A stretch of DNA of 19,828 nt, from the NCBI GenBank assembly GCA_910578965.1, contig CAJTSP010000020.1, positions 1 through 19,828 on the forward strand, written 5' to 3'. The DNA comes from an uncultured Oscillospiraceae bacterium (lineage in GTDB: Bacteria > Bacillota > Clostridia > Oscillospirales > Ruminococcaceae). Below the pieces are notes generated by a model, which saw only the letters and a program-made list of their open reading frames with translations, searched no databases and had not been told where the DNA came from. Both the position numbers and the translations under genes were made by a program. This document shows, piece by piece, positions 1 to 7,610 of this stretch (positions are counted from its first letter, which is position 1; the number at the start of each line of letters is the position of its first letter).

Positions 1-857
1 GCTGGGGGCGGCGTAGTCGTTTCGCCCAGGGCCTGCCGGGCCTCGGCGTAGGAAAGCTCAAGGGAAAAAACGTCCTCTACCCAGCCGCCCTGGGCAAAAT
101 CCCCTTTTGCGCAGGTATCTTCCAGGGCTTTTTCAAAAATCTGCCGGATGGTACGGGCGGCAAGCTCCCGCTGCAGGGTGGCGGTGCCAAACAGCACAAG
201 GTCAATCGAGCGCTGATGCACAAACAGCAGGTGCCGGTAGCCGGCTGGCAGCAGCTCGGCCCCCAGCCGCTTCGCAACGCAGCGCTTTTCCTCATCCGGC
301 AGGGGCCGGCTCAGCCGCCAGAAAAAGCAGCAGCAGGGGGATTCGGCCGGGATGCCCCGCTCGTCCAAAAACCACAGGGTGCCCTCGTCGATCCGGCCGG
401 TTACAAGCTCCTGCAAAATGCGTTTTTCCAGCACACAGCAGAGGCCGGCGGCCCTGCGGCGATATTCCCGCTCGCCCTGCTCGGCATCCACCGCGTCAAT
501 CGCCTTGTTGATGGCACGTAAAAAAGCCTCTTTTTTGACCGGCTTGACCAAAAAATCCAGCGCACCCAATTGCAGCGCCTTTACCGCGTAGTCAAAATAG
601 CTGTACGCCGTTGAAAAGATGACCCGGCATTTTGGATTGACCGACTTGACCTGCTCCATCACCTCAAGGCCGCTCAGCCCCGGCATCCGAATGTCCAAAA
701 TGCAGATGTCGGGCTGTTCGGTCAGGGCCAGGCGCACCGCGTCCACGCCGTTTCCGCACTCCAAAACCCCGCCGATCTCCAACCTGGAGTGCTCCACAAA
801 AAACCTTAATGCCTGCCGTTCAAGCGGCTCATCGTCCACAATCAGGAGCTTATACAT
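1..857 (-). CDS. Response regulator, YesN-like, partial (C-terminus beyond window)
   Basis: This is the cytoplasmic output partner of the adjacent histidine kinase; about 285 residues are visible and the reading frame runs off the left edge. The N-terminal receiver domain (about residues 1-120) has the acidic pair Asp8/Asp9, the phospho-acceptor Asp55 in ILDIRMPG, Thr83 in the STAYSYFDYAV stretch and the invariant Lys105 in LVKPVKK. After residue 125 comes a less conserved linker region typical of YesN-type regulators. The DNA-binding domain, an AraC-type helix-turn-helix in that family, would lie beyond the window, so its type is inferred. The ATG at 857 follows GGGAGG at good spacing and overlaps the last 8 bases of the kinase gene, which implies translational coupling. 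The receiver assignment is firm; the target genes are unknown. Confidence 0.9.
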   Translation of the reverse strand, partial: MYKLLIVDDEPLERQALRFFVEHSRLEIGGVLECGNGVDAVRLALTEQPDICILDIRMPGLSGLEVMEQVKSVNPKCRVIFSTAYSYFDYAVKALQLGALDFLVKPVKKEAFLRAINKAIDAVDAEQGEREYRRRAAGLCCVLEKRILQELVTGRIDEGTLWFLDERGIPAESPCCCFFWRLSRPLPDEEKRCVAKRLGAELLPAGYRHLLFVHQRSIDLVLFGTATLQRELAARTIRQIFEKALEDTCAKGDFAQGGWVEDVFSLELSYAEARQALGETTTPPP

Positions 858-2385
858 GGTGATCCTCCCTGTTTTTGCCCGGGGGCAGCAATTCGGGCTG
901 CCCTGGCGGGATCCGCAGCCGGACGAGGGTTCCCTCGCCGGGGCGGCTCTCGATCAAAAACACATCCCTGCATTGGGTGAAAATCTCCAGTCGGCGGCGG
1001 GTGTTAAAAACGCCGATGGCATTGACCTGCCCCACGGTACCGGCATCCTGCCCGCTGGTCAGCCGCCGCAGGGTTTCTTCGGCCATGCCCGGGCCGTCAT
1101 CCCGGATGCGGACCTCATGCCAGCCGTCCGGCAGCCGGCAGACGGTGACCTGCAAAAGGCCCGGCCCAAGCTTTGGCTCAAGGCCGTGCAGCACCGCGTT
1201 TTCTACAATGGGCTGCAAGGTAAAGCGGGGCAGGTACACCCTGCGCGCGTCCGGCTCGCTGTAGTCCAGCACAACCCGGAACCGGTCCGGGAAGCGGCAT
1301 TGCTGAATCTTTAGATACTCCGCAACCATCGACATTTCCTCGGCCAGGGTGGCCGGCGTCGTTGCGTCCTGCAGGTTGTAGCGCAGCAGTTGCGCCAGCG
1401 AGCCGATCATCCCGACGGCCTCCTCCCCACGGCCCAGGGTGACGGTGCGCGAGATCGCATTAAGGGTGTTAAACAAAAAGTGCGGGTTGGTTTGAGTCTG
1501 CAGCGCCAGGAAATGCGCCTGCTCCAGCAGCTTTTCATACTGGACGCTCTTAAGCTGCTCGTTCAGCAGTTGGGTCTCGATGTTCTTTTTCTCTTCCAGG
1601 TCGCTCACCATCCGCCGGATGCTGCCGGTCATCGTGTTGAAGGTGCGGGCCAGCAGCAGCATGGTGCTGTCGCCGCCGGCCTCGGGCACCGCTACGCCGT
1701 AGTTGCCCTGGGCTACCTCCAGGCAGACCTCGTACAGCCGGGCCAGGGGATGATCCAGGTTGCCCACTAAGGAATAGATGCCGATGGCCACCAGCCCGCC
1801 CAGCAGCAGCAGGGCCGCGCACTGCACCGCAAGGGTTACCTTCAGCACCCGGGTAAGCACGGCGCTGCGGTGATAGCAGCCTGCAATATGCGCGTCCAGC
1901 AGGGCGCTGCAGTAGCCGCCCAGGTATTCGCTGATCGTCTGCGCGTCACGCAGGCTCTCGTATCCGCGCGCCGCCTCGTTTTCTGCCAGCGAAAAGGCGG
2001 CAAAATTGCATCTGGACTGGTAAGAGTAAAAAGCGTCCTTGATCGAGCGCAGCAGCGAGAGCTCCTGTGCCGAGGTGCAGTAGGGCGCCAACTGCTCCAG
2101 GTTTTGCTTAAATTCGGCAATGCCCTCGTTGTGGCGCGCAAGGCTCGCTCGGTTGCCGCTGCGCAGGTAAGAGGCCATGGCCTCGTCGCACTGCCCAAGG
2201 TTGGTGTGCAGCGCAGAGGCCCGGTAAAAAACATTGATATCGCTGGTGTAGTTTTGGGTCACCAGCCGATAGGCGGCATACATCTGTACCGGAACCAGCA
2301 TCGAAACAATCAGCACGCAGGCAAACACCCATTTGAGTTGTACCACCGACGAGCTGCGGCCCAGGCCAAACCATTCTTTTTTCAT
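850..2385 (-). CDS. Sensor histidine kinase, LytS/YesM-type (HAMP, His_kinase, HATPase_c)
   Basis: This 511-residue membrane kinase has a first membrane segment at about residues 16-38, an external sensor region of roughly 140 residues, and a second membrane segment at about 180-206. A HAMP linker (about 205-262) and a coiled linker follow. The histidine kinase domain contains the motif QTNPHFLFNTLNAI with the likely phospho-accepting His302. The ATPase domain shows the N-box IVENAVLHGL (Asn396), the G1 box DDGPGM (429-434) and IGVFNTRRRLEIF (457-469). The start at 2385 was chosen because it gives a proper N-terminus before the first membrane segment and its ATG overlaps the stop of the upstream binding-protein gene (ATGA). 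A longer frame to 2799 would only be a shadow of that gene. The sensor region has several cysteines but no domain I recognise. It probably reads the state of the co-encoded binding protein. Confidence 0.92.
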   Translation of the reverse strand: MKKEWFGLGRSSSVVQLKWVFACVLIVSMLVPVQMYAAYRLVTQNYTSDINVFYRASALHTNLGQCDEAMASYLRSGNRASLARHNEGIAEFKQNLEQLAPYCTSAQELSLLRSIKDAFYSYQSRCNFAAFSLAENEAARGYESLRDAQTISEYLGGYCSALLDAHIAGCYHRSAVLTRVLKVTLAVQCAALLLLGGLVAIGIYSLVGNLDHPLARLYEVCLEVAQGNYGVAVPEAGGDSTMLLLARTFNTMTGSIRRMVSDLEEKKNIETQLLNEQLKSVQYEKLLEQAHFLALQTQTNPHFLFNTLNAISRTVTLGRGEEAVGMIGSLAQLLRYNLQDATTPATLAEEMSMVAEYLKIQQCRFPDRFRVVLDYSEPDARRVYLPRFTLQPIVENAVLHGLEPKLGPGLLQVTVCRLPDGWHEVRIRDDGPGMAEETLRRLTSGQDAGTVGQVNAIGVFNTRRRLEIFTQCRDVFLIESRPGEGTLVRLRIPPGQPELLPPGKNREDHHV

Positions 2386-3326
2386 GGCGCCGCCTCCTGT
2401 ACGGCTCCCACAAAGCCGGAACGGAGCCGTTCCCATTCCTCCGGCGGGGCCGTTTGGGCGGCCTGGGGAAGCAGCGCGACCTTTTGCTGTGCCAGCAGCG
2501 CCGCGGCCTCGGCCTGGCTCTGCGGCAGCAGCGCCATATGGTATTCTTCTGCTGCTGCCGCGCAGTCTGCAATGATGTTTTGCAGCTCTACCGAAAGGCC
2601 CCCCAGCGTTACCCTGCTTGCAACGATCAGGTCGGGCGAGCGCGGCCCGTCGAACAGCGATACATAGGGCAGGATGCGGTAATATTCGCAGCTTACATAC
2701 TCCATAAATGCCAGCTCGGCCCCGTCCACATAGCCGTGGCTGATCGAGAGCTCCAGCGAGGCGCTGCTCAGGGTCACGGCCGAAAACCCAAGCCCGCAAA
2801 GCTGCTCCAGCATCCGGCTGTCATCATAGCTGTGCAGGGTCAGGCCGGCCCCGTCGCTGCCGCTGTAAAGCGGGTGGCTGTTGTTGGCGATGCAGCGGTA
2901 ATCCGGCGTAAGGTGGGCCAACACCGCCATCTGCAGCCGCTCCAAAGCGGCGCTGTCCGCCTGCATGGGCTGCCCGGCCGGAAGGTCGGCGCGGCAGGTC
3001 CCATCGGGAAGCGCCAGGCAGGGCGTAACCGAAAAGGCAATCCCGCCAAACTGCAGTTGCTCCAGGCTGCTTTCGCAACTGCCCAGCTCGGCGTTGGGAA
3101 ACACCTGTACCCGGATGCGGGCGTTGGTTTTTTGCTCTACCAGCCCGGCAAAATATTCGGCCGCCTGGGTGCTGGGGTGGCCGGGCGGGTAGGGTGAGGA
3201 CATCCGCAGGATAACGTTTTCCGAGGCCTGCGCGGGCCGCAGGGCAAACTGGGCCCACAAATGGCTGGCAGCCAGGATCAAAACCGCAATTAGGGTAAGC
3301 GATGCACAGGAAAGCTTGAGCTTCAT
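2382..3326 (-). CDS. DctP-type TRAP solute-binding protein, probable co-sensor
   Basis: This 314-residue exported protein begins with a short basic stretch and a hydrophobic segment (about residues 8-28). No lipobox cysteine follows that segment, so it may be a cleaved or uncleaved anchor. The DctP-family signature is clear: PGHPSTQAAEYFAGLVEQKT (48-67) followed by VQVFPNAELG (73-82). In known family members this fold closes on an organic acid or sugar acid. Where most members have a conserved arginine after a GLKIR-like strand, this protein reads GLTLHSYDD (161-169), so the usual carboxylate-binding Arg appears to be replaced. It is first in an operon with a kinase and a regulator, with no DctQ/DctM permease in view. 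A sensory role like that of Bacillus subtilis DctB with DctS/DctR is the best inference. The ATG at 3326 is preceded by AAAGGA. Confidence 0.85.
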   Translation of the reverse strand: MKLKLSCASLTLIAVLILAASHLWAQFALRPAQASENVILRMSSPYPPGHPSTQAAEYFAGLVEQKTNARIRVQVFPNAELGSCESSLEQLQFGGIAFSVTPCLALPDGTCRADLPAGQPMQADSAALERLQMAVLAHLTPDYRCIANNSHPLYSGSDGAGLTLHSYDDSRMLEQLCGLGFSAVTLSSASLELSISHGYVDGAELAFMEYVSCEYYRILPYVSLFDGPRSPDLIVASRVTLGGLSVELQNIIADCAAAAEEYHMALLPQSQAEAAALLAQQKVALLPQAAQTAPPEEWERLRSGFVGAVQEAAP

Positions 3327-3436
3327 AGCTGTTTCCTTTCGGCTGGGCAGAGGGGACGGCCCGGCAAGGCCGTCTTGGGGCAAAGGCCCCTCTGCGCTGG
3401 CGGGGCAGGCGGTTCCCGCCCCGTATATCCTTCCCT

Positions 3437-3442
3437 ATTATA
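3437..3442 (-). promoter_or_regulatory. Extended -10 promoter of the binding-protein/kinase/regulator operon
   Basis: On the minus strand the sequence reads TTTGCTATAATAGGG, a perfect TATAAT with the TGn extension. No good -35 is seen at 16-18 bases. The predicted transcript start is near 3430, giving a leader of about 100 bases before the ATG at 3326. Confidence 0.6.
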
Positions 3443-3521
3443 GCAAACGGCCGCAAGGGGATGCGCATCGCCCTGGCTTGCGCAGCGCCGCCCGGCGCGT
3501 GCGGCTCGGGCCAAACAGGCA

Positions 3522-3552
3522 AAGGGGCGCCGCGAGCCACGCGGCGCCCCTT
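3522..3552 (-). terminator. Rho-independent terminator of the YhcH-family gene
   Basis: A perfect 13-bp G+C-rich stem (3522-3534 with 3540-3552) encloses a 5-base loop. On the minus strand it is followed by a T-rich tract (TTTGCCTGTTT). It lies 12 bases after the stop codon at 3565, separating this gene from the downstream operon promoter. Confidence 0.75.
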
Positions 3553-3564
3553 GAAACCCAAAAA

Positions 3565-4074
3565 TCATTCAGGAATAGCGATCTTGATGCAGGCCTTGAC
3601 CACGTTTGAGGGGAACAGCGCGCGGCGCTGCGGCATGTGGATGTCCTCGGGATAGACGATCGCAAAATCGCCGGGCTGCATCAAAACGGCGGTCTCATAG
3701 TCGCGGTCGTACAGGAAATCGTCCTCCTCCTGGCAGTACTCGGTCTTGGGCTTGCCGGCGCGGTCGATGGGGGTGTAGCAGAAGTATTCGCTGCCCTCGG
3801 CCACATAGTGGACGTCGATGTACTTCAGATGGCCCTCAAACCAGCAGGTATCGATGGTGCGGGTGGTGTAGCGCTGTACCAGGATACGGATGTTCTGGTT
3901 TTCCTTGGCGTTCAGGTTCAAAACGCTGTCGGTCGAGAGCACATTGCCCTCCAGATCGTACCGGCCGTCGGCCATGGTACGGATGTCATGGGTCTTCAAA
4001 AACTCCAGGGCCTTTTTGATGTCCTCCCCCATCGCGTAATACTTTTCGCAGTGGTTCAGGGTACCAACGATCAT
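3565..4074 (-). CDS. YhcH/YjgK/YiaL family protein (DUF386, cupin-like)
   Basis: This 169-residue protein, a typical length, belongs to the YhcH/YjgK/YiaL family, which includes EbgC (beta-galactosidase small subunit) and proteins implicated in handling sialic acid and other sugar anomers. Visible signatures are FEGHLKYIDVHYVAEGSE (79-96), with His82, Asp87, His89 and Glu93, and PGDFAIVYPEDIHMP (134-148), with His146. These histidine and acidic residues match the metal site expected of the fold. It is monocistronic: its own -10 box lies upstream and a strong terminator downstream, and no sialic-acid catabolic genes are adjacent, so the sugar substrate cannot be inferred. The ATG at 4074 follows AAGGAG with 8-9 bases spacing. 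The family call is secure; the reaction is not. Confidence 0.9.
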   Translation of the reverse strand: MIVGTLNHCEKYYAMGEDIKKALEFLKTHDIRTMADGRYDLEGNVLSTDSVLNLNAKENQNIRILVQRYTTRTIDTCWFEGHLKYIDVHYVAEGSEYFCYTPIDRAGKPKTEYCQEEDDFLYDRDYETAVLMQPGDFAIVYPEDIHMPQRRALFPSNVVKACIKIAIPE

Positions 4075-4389
4075 CTTTGCAACACTCCTTTTTCATTGAG
4101 CCCCGGCAAACCCTCCTGTCGCCGTGCGCAGCGTTCAAGGCGCGGCGCACGCCAGAACGGCGGCCGCTTTGCCCTGCGGAGGCCCGCCTCTGCGCAGAGA
4201 AGGTATCCAGGCGGATGTGCGGCGAAAAAACGCCGCCTGCATTGGCTTTATTATACAAGGGGGCAAGGGGCAAACGCACTACAATAACTTGCCCGCACGC
4301 TGTGAAATATTGCTCAAAAATTTTTTCATCCCCTCAAAATGTTGACCGGCTTACCAAAGGCCGGCGGCATTTGAACCGGGCAAAGGGGC
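4075..4389. other. Intergenic stretch: leader and promoter of the YhcH-family gene
   Basis: No gene was found in this 315-base gap. It holds the RBS and leader of the YhcH-family gene, its -10 box at 4250-4255, and two overlapping inverted repeats at 4208-4239. A weak hairpin near 4345-4370 (CCGGC arms) lies after the end of the flavodoxin-family gene but lacks a T-run, so no convincing terminator for that gene was found. Confidence 0.6.
4250..4255 (-). promoter_or_regulatory. -10 box of the YhcH-family gene
   Basis: The minus strand reads CCTTGTATAATAAAG, a perfect TATAAT. The -35 position 17 bases upstream (TGCGTT) is poor, so an activator or other recognition may be needed. The transcript would start near 4243 and carry a leader of about 170 bases with a strong hairpin at its 5' end. 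Confidence 0.55.
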
Positions 4390-5017
4390 TCAGCGGATAA
4401 AATTGGTCCACAGATGTTCTTCCTGCTGCGGCATCGGCACGCCGGCGGCGCGGCCGGCGGCAATGCAGTGCAGCAGCCAGGCCATATTGCGGCCCAGTAC
4501 CCGCATGATCTGCAGCCCCTCCAGGTTCCTTGCGCACGTCCTCGGCTCGGCTGCCGTGCACGCTGTTCCAATACTGGCTGGATACCACAGGCATCCGGTT
4601 GATGGTAAAATATTTGTTCAGCTCGTCAAAGGTGGCCGAGGCGCCGCCCCGCCGGCAGCTTACCACGCAGGCGGCAGGCTTATAGCACAGCCGGTCGGGG
4701 ATGGTCTTAAACATCCGGTCCAGCAAACAGGATACGGCCCCCGCTGCAGCGGCGTAATGCACCGGGCTGCCTACAATCAACCCATCTGCGGCCGCGGCCT
4801 TGGGCAGGATACGGTTTAAGACATCGTCGTCAAACGCGCACCGGCCGGCCCCGCCCGCGCAGCCCCCGCAGCCAATGCAGCCCCGCACCGGCTGTGCGCC
4901 GATCCAGGCGATCTCGCTGTCCACCTGGCATTCGGCAAGGCTTTGGGCCACCTCGCTCAGCGCCGTGTAGGTGCAGCCCTTTTCGTGGGGGCTGCCGTTC
5001 AAAAGCAGTACCTTCAT
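4390..5017 (-). pseudogene. Flavodoxin-family iron-sulfur flavoprotein / NAD(P)H-dependent oxidoreductase, frameshifted
   Basis: The protein begins MKVLLLNGSPHEKG (FMN phosphate-binding loop). It continues with a cysteine motif CIGCGGC...GRC (47-60), typical of clostridial flavodoxin-family proteins that may bind an iron-sulfur cluster, then GLIVGSPVHYAAAAGA (79-94), the flavin-binding SPVY-like segment. After about residue 163 (VHGSRAEDVRK) the frame is broken. At 4525-4526 the minus strand reads AAGGAACCTGG; removing one A restores LEGLQIMRVLGRNMAWLLHC and runs to a stop at 4390, giving 208 residues, normal for the family. In the unrestored frame the tail is arginine-rich nonsense. The ATG at 5017 follows a good AAAGGATGG. 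It is divergent from a MerR regulator. Either a recent pseudogene or a one-base sequencing error is possible; the catalytic part precedes the break. Confidence 0.85.
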
Positions 5018-5161
5018 ACAAATACCATCCTTTCCAACGGGCGGCAATCCGGGCCGGCTGCCGCCCAAACCCTGCGTTTTTGCCCGGCAGGTGCGTTTCA
5101 TCGGCCCCTGTCCGGTTCGGCTTCGCCCGGTAAGGCCGCGCTGCCCCCGGATAGGCAGCGT

Positions 5162-5191
5162 TTGCCTTTTTAGTATAAACTCTGGTATAAT
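5162..5191 (+). promoter_or_regulatory. Promoter of the MerR-family gene, with possible overlapping divergent promoter
   Basis: TTGCCT (5162-5167) and TATAAT (5186-5191) are 18 bases apart, and the -10 has a TGG extension. On the other strand TATACT (5172-5177) could serve as the -10 of the divergent flavodoxin-family gene, which would make the two promoters overlap. The direct repeat GTATAA...GTATAA lies inside. This is an arrangement in which a MerR dimer could control both genes. Confidence 0.55.
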
Positions 5192-5291
5192 ACGAGGGTA
5201 AAGAGAAAATATTGCCCAATTGCCGGGGAATGCCCGGCCGGGGCTGCGGTGCAGGCCGCCGCCCCATGCAAGGCGGGAAGGGGCGGCGGGT

Positions 5292-6149
5292 ATGGCGCGG
5301 CAGTACAAGATCGGCGAGCTGGCGCGGCTGTACCATCTGGACCCGGATACGCTGCGCTATTACGAAGAACAGGGCCTGCTGCATCCCGGGCGGGCGGCCA
5401 ACGGTTACCGGATGTTTGGCCCGCAGGACGTCTGGCGCCTGAACATCCTGCGGGAGATGCGTGGCCTTGGCGTGCCGCTGGCAAGGGTCCGCCCCTATCT
5501 TGAGGGGCAGGACGCAAAGCTGGCGCTGCGCCGGATGGAGGAGGAGCTCCGGCTGCTGACCCTCCGGCAGGAAGAGATCGGGCGGGCGATCCAAAGCCTT
5601 GCAGAGCGCTGCCGGGCGCTGGAGGCTGCACTGCGCCGCCCGGCAGGAGAGGTGTTTTTGCAGGAGCTTGGGCCGCGTCGGGTGCATGTTCTGCCATGGG
5701 GGGCCCATGGCGCGGAGGAGTTTGACCTTCTCCTTTACCGGCTGGCGCAGCAGTTGCAGGAGGCCGGTTCCGGGCCAGGTTGCGCTTTTGGCAATGCCGA
5801 GACAGGGGCGTTGCTCAGCCTGGCCGCAGCAAAACAGGGGCATTGCCAGGAATATGAAGGGGTTTTTGCCGTTCACCCGAGGGGAGAAGCCGAGATTGAG
5901 GGGGGCAGATACCTTTGCCTTTGCTGCCGGGGCGGACGCGAAAAGAACAGCAGCCATGTTCCGCGGCTCCTGGAGACGGCCGGGCAGCAGGGCTGGTACC
6001 CCGCGGGGCCGCTGCTGCAGATGATCCGCACAGACCTGCTTGTATCCAGCGGCTCAGAGGATTGTGTCACCGAGCTGCAGCTTCGGGTTGTGCCGGACGC
6101 CCGGGCAGGGCTTTGCAAGGCGGGCAGGCCGGCCGGAGGCGGGGCATAG
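5292..6149 (+). CDS. MerR-family transcriptional regulator with C-terminal effector-binding domain
   Basis: This 285-residue regulator has a classical N-terminal MerR winged helix: YKIGELARLYHLDPDTLRYY (5-24), EEQGLLHPGR (25-34) and NGYRMFGPQDVWRL (37-50). A predicted coiled dimerisation helix follows at about 75-115, rich in Arg, Glu and Leu. The C-terminal 165 residues resemble, in size and layout, the GyrI-like effector-binding domain of BmrR-type regulators; I see no diagnostic motif, so that part is inferred. The start at 5292 puts the DNA-binding domain at the N-terminus and is preceded by GGAAGGGG. An upstream in-frame start near 5220 would add a proline/arginine-rich non-conserved segment. 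The gene is divergent from a flavodoxin-family oxidoreductase, its most likely target besides itself. The effector is unknown. Confidence 0.9.
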   Translation: MARQYKIGELARLYHLDPDTLRYYEEQGLLHPGRAANGYRMFGPQDVWRLNILREMRGLGVPLARVRPYLEGQDAKLALRRMEEELRLLTLRQEEIGRAIQSLAERCRALEAALRRPAGEVFLQELGPRRVHVLPWGAHGAEEFDLLLYRLAQQLQEAGSGPGCAFGNAETGALLSLAAAKQGHCQEYEGVFAVHPRGEAEIEGGRYLCLCCRGGREKNSSHVPRLLETAGQQGWYPAGPLLQMIRTDLLVSSGSEDCVTELQLRVVPDARAGLCKAGRPAGGGA

Positions 6150-6721
6150 AAGTATGAGGCAAGGAGCAGGGTAAAGTGCAAAGGGTAAAGAGCCGATCTG
6201 GGGCCTTGTCCCACCATCAAATGCCCCGCATTTGATGGATGCGATGTTTCTGGATTTTTTGCCCTTTGCAAACTGGTTGGCAAAAAATGCGAAACATCGG
6301 GCCAGCCCCCCTTTATGCCGCACGAAAAAATCGTGCGGCGGGGAAAATCCGACCAAAAAAGCGGGAGGCCCCGCCTCAAAAGGCAAAAAACACAGCAAGA
6401 AAGGCCGCGGTGAGATAAGAAAACAAAGGCTCCAAGTCAAATTCGCTCCACCGAACAGTAAAGGAAAGGCCGCCGGCGTGCAGAACACACGCCGGCGGCC
6501 TTTGGCATATGGAATTTTTTTCTCTCCGCCGCACAATCCTGTGCGGCGGGTAAAGGGGGGATGGGGCAAGGTGAATTGCTGCGTAGCGGCAGGACTGCGC
6601 CCGCAGGCGCGTGTCGAAGGCCCCGCCGCAAAGCGGCGGTTCCAAGGCCGGAGACGGAAGGCGCCCTGGAGCAGCTTTGGCCCCCATATTGGCTATTGGC
6701 CCTTTGGGCATAGGGGACCCC
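6150..6721. repeat. Non-coding region packed with perfect inverted repeats
   Basis: No credible gene is seen between the converging MerR and YitT genes. The stretch contains at least seven near-perfect hairpins: 6214-6238 (11 bp stem, CCC loop); 6242-6299 (two nested 9-bp stems, 6242-6250/6291-6299 and 6255-6263/6279-6287); 6317-6339 (9 bp, A5 loop); 6365-6377 (5 bp); 6465-6503 (16 bp); 6526-6549 (10 bp); and 6623-6639 (7 bp, AAA loop). Several share a CCGCCGCAC/GTGCGGCGG-like core. This density suggests an interspersed non-coding element, a REP/MITE-like mosaic or a structured RNA, but neither a transposase nor target-site duplications were found. Confidence 0.6.
6465..6503. terminator. Bidirectional terminator-like hairpin between converging genes
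   Basis: A perfect 16-bp stem (6465-6480 with 6488-6503) encloses a 7-base loop. The outermost three pairs are A-T, so each strand leaves the stem through a short T-run. It could end transcription from the MerR gene (plus) and from the glnS-yitT unit (minus). The T-runs are short and both genes are more than 200 bases away. Confidence 0.5.
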
Positions 6722-7609
6722 TCATACCGAGCGGAAGCCCTTGCCGATGACCTCGGAGGAGTTGACGATGGTAATAAAGGCGCCGGGGTCGGTTTTGCGG
6801 ATAAAATTGCGCAGCAGCACGGTTTGGCGGCGGGTCAGCACGGTGGTGAGCACCTCCACCTCCCGGTGGGTAAAGGCGCCATAGGCGTTGTGCACGGTGG
6901 CGCTGCGATCGAGCTGCTCTAAAATGAACCGCTTGACCTCCTCGGGCTTTGCGGTCACGATGGTGACCTGCTTGCGCAGGTTGATGCTCTCGATCATGCC
7001 GTCTACCATAAAGGTGCGGGCAAACAGGCCCAGCATACAGTACAAAAAGGTGCGGATGCCAAAACAGAACCCGCCCGCCGCCACAATGGCGATGTCGCTT
7101 ACCAGCAGCGCCCGGCCGATCTCCAGCGAGGTGTGCTGCGAGAGGATCATGGCCAGGATGTCGGTTCCGCCGGTGGAGGCCCCTAAGTTGAACACCAGCG
7201 CGCTGCCTACCGCCGGCAGCAGCACCGCAAAGCAGAGCTCCAGCAGGGTATCGTTGGTAAAGGGGGCGCGCATGGGGTAAACGGCCTCGCACACCGAGAC
7301 AAAAAACGAGAGCGCATAGCTGGAATAGATCGTACTGCCCATCCTGCGGGGGCCCAAAAACAAAAGGCCCAGCGCCACCAATACCGTGTTGATGAGGAAC
7401 AGAAACCCGCCCACGTTGCCTTGGGGGAAAAGCGACGCCAGAACGATCGAGATGCCGGTGGTGCCGCCGATGGCAAAATGGTTGGGCGTCTTAAAAAAAT
7501 GCACCCCCGCCGCCGTGGCAAACAGCCCGGCGTTCAGTTGGAAGAACCACCAGAGCGACGCAGGCTCCAGCGCCTTTTTTGCCGCGCCGCGTAGCCGCTG
7601 CGTATCCAT
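6722..7609 (-). CDS. YitT family membrane protein (YitT_membrane + DUF2179)
   Basis: This 295-residue integral membrane protein has hydrophobic segments at about residues 22-38, 50-62, 68-86, 95-112, 122-143 and 165-200. Family hallmarks include FFKTPNHFAIGGTTGIS (38-54) and NLGASTGGTDILAMILS (141-157). A soluble C-terminal DUF2179 domain (about 212-292, from RKQVTIVTAKPEEV onward) ends in FITIVNSSEVIGKGF. Family members are widespread in Firmicutes; their transport role is unproven, so no substrate is claimed. The start was set at 7609, one base after the glnS stop, with GGAGG twelve bases upstream inside glnS. An in-frame ATG at 7639 inside glnS is possible but has a poorer context. It is probably co-transcribed with glnS. 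Confidence 0.88.
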   Translation of the reverse strand: MDTQRLRGAAKKALEPASLWWFFQLNAGLFATAAGVHFFKTPNHFAIGGTTGISIVLASLFPQGNVGGFLFLINTVLVALGLLFLGPRRMGSTIYSSYALSFFVSVCEAVYPMRAPFTNDTLLELCFAVLLPAVGSALVFNLGASTGGTDILAMILSQHTSLEIGRALLVSDIAIVAAGGFCFGIRTFLYCMLGLFARTFMVDGMIESINLRKQVTIVTAKPEEVKRFILEQLDRSATVHNAYGAFTHREVEVLTTVLTRRQTVLLRNFIRKTDPGAFITIVNSSEVIGKGFRSV

Positions 7610-7610
7610 C

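Noticed and set aside
2386..2799. Longer N-terminus for the histidine kinase
   Set aside because: This extension lies wholly inside the binding-protein gene in another frame. The ATG at 2385 gives a natural membrane N-terminus and a typical ATGA overlap.
6054..6569. Possible hypothetical proteins on both strands of the hairpin-rich region (also 6232-6750 plus)
   Set aside because: The translations are rich in repeats dictated by inverted repeats. There is no RBS, and the minus frame overlaps the end of the MerR gene.
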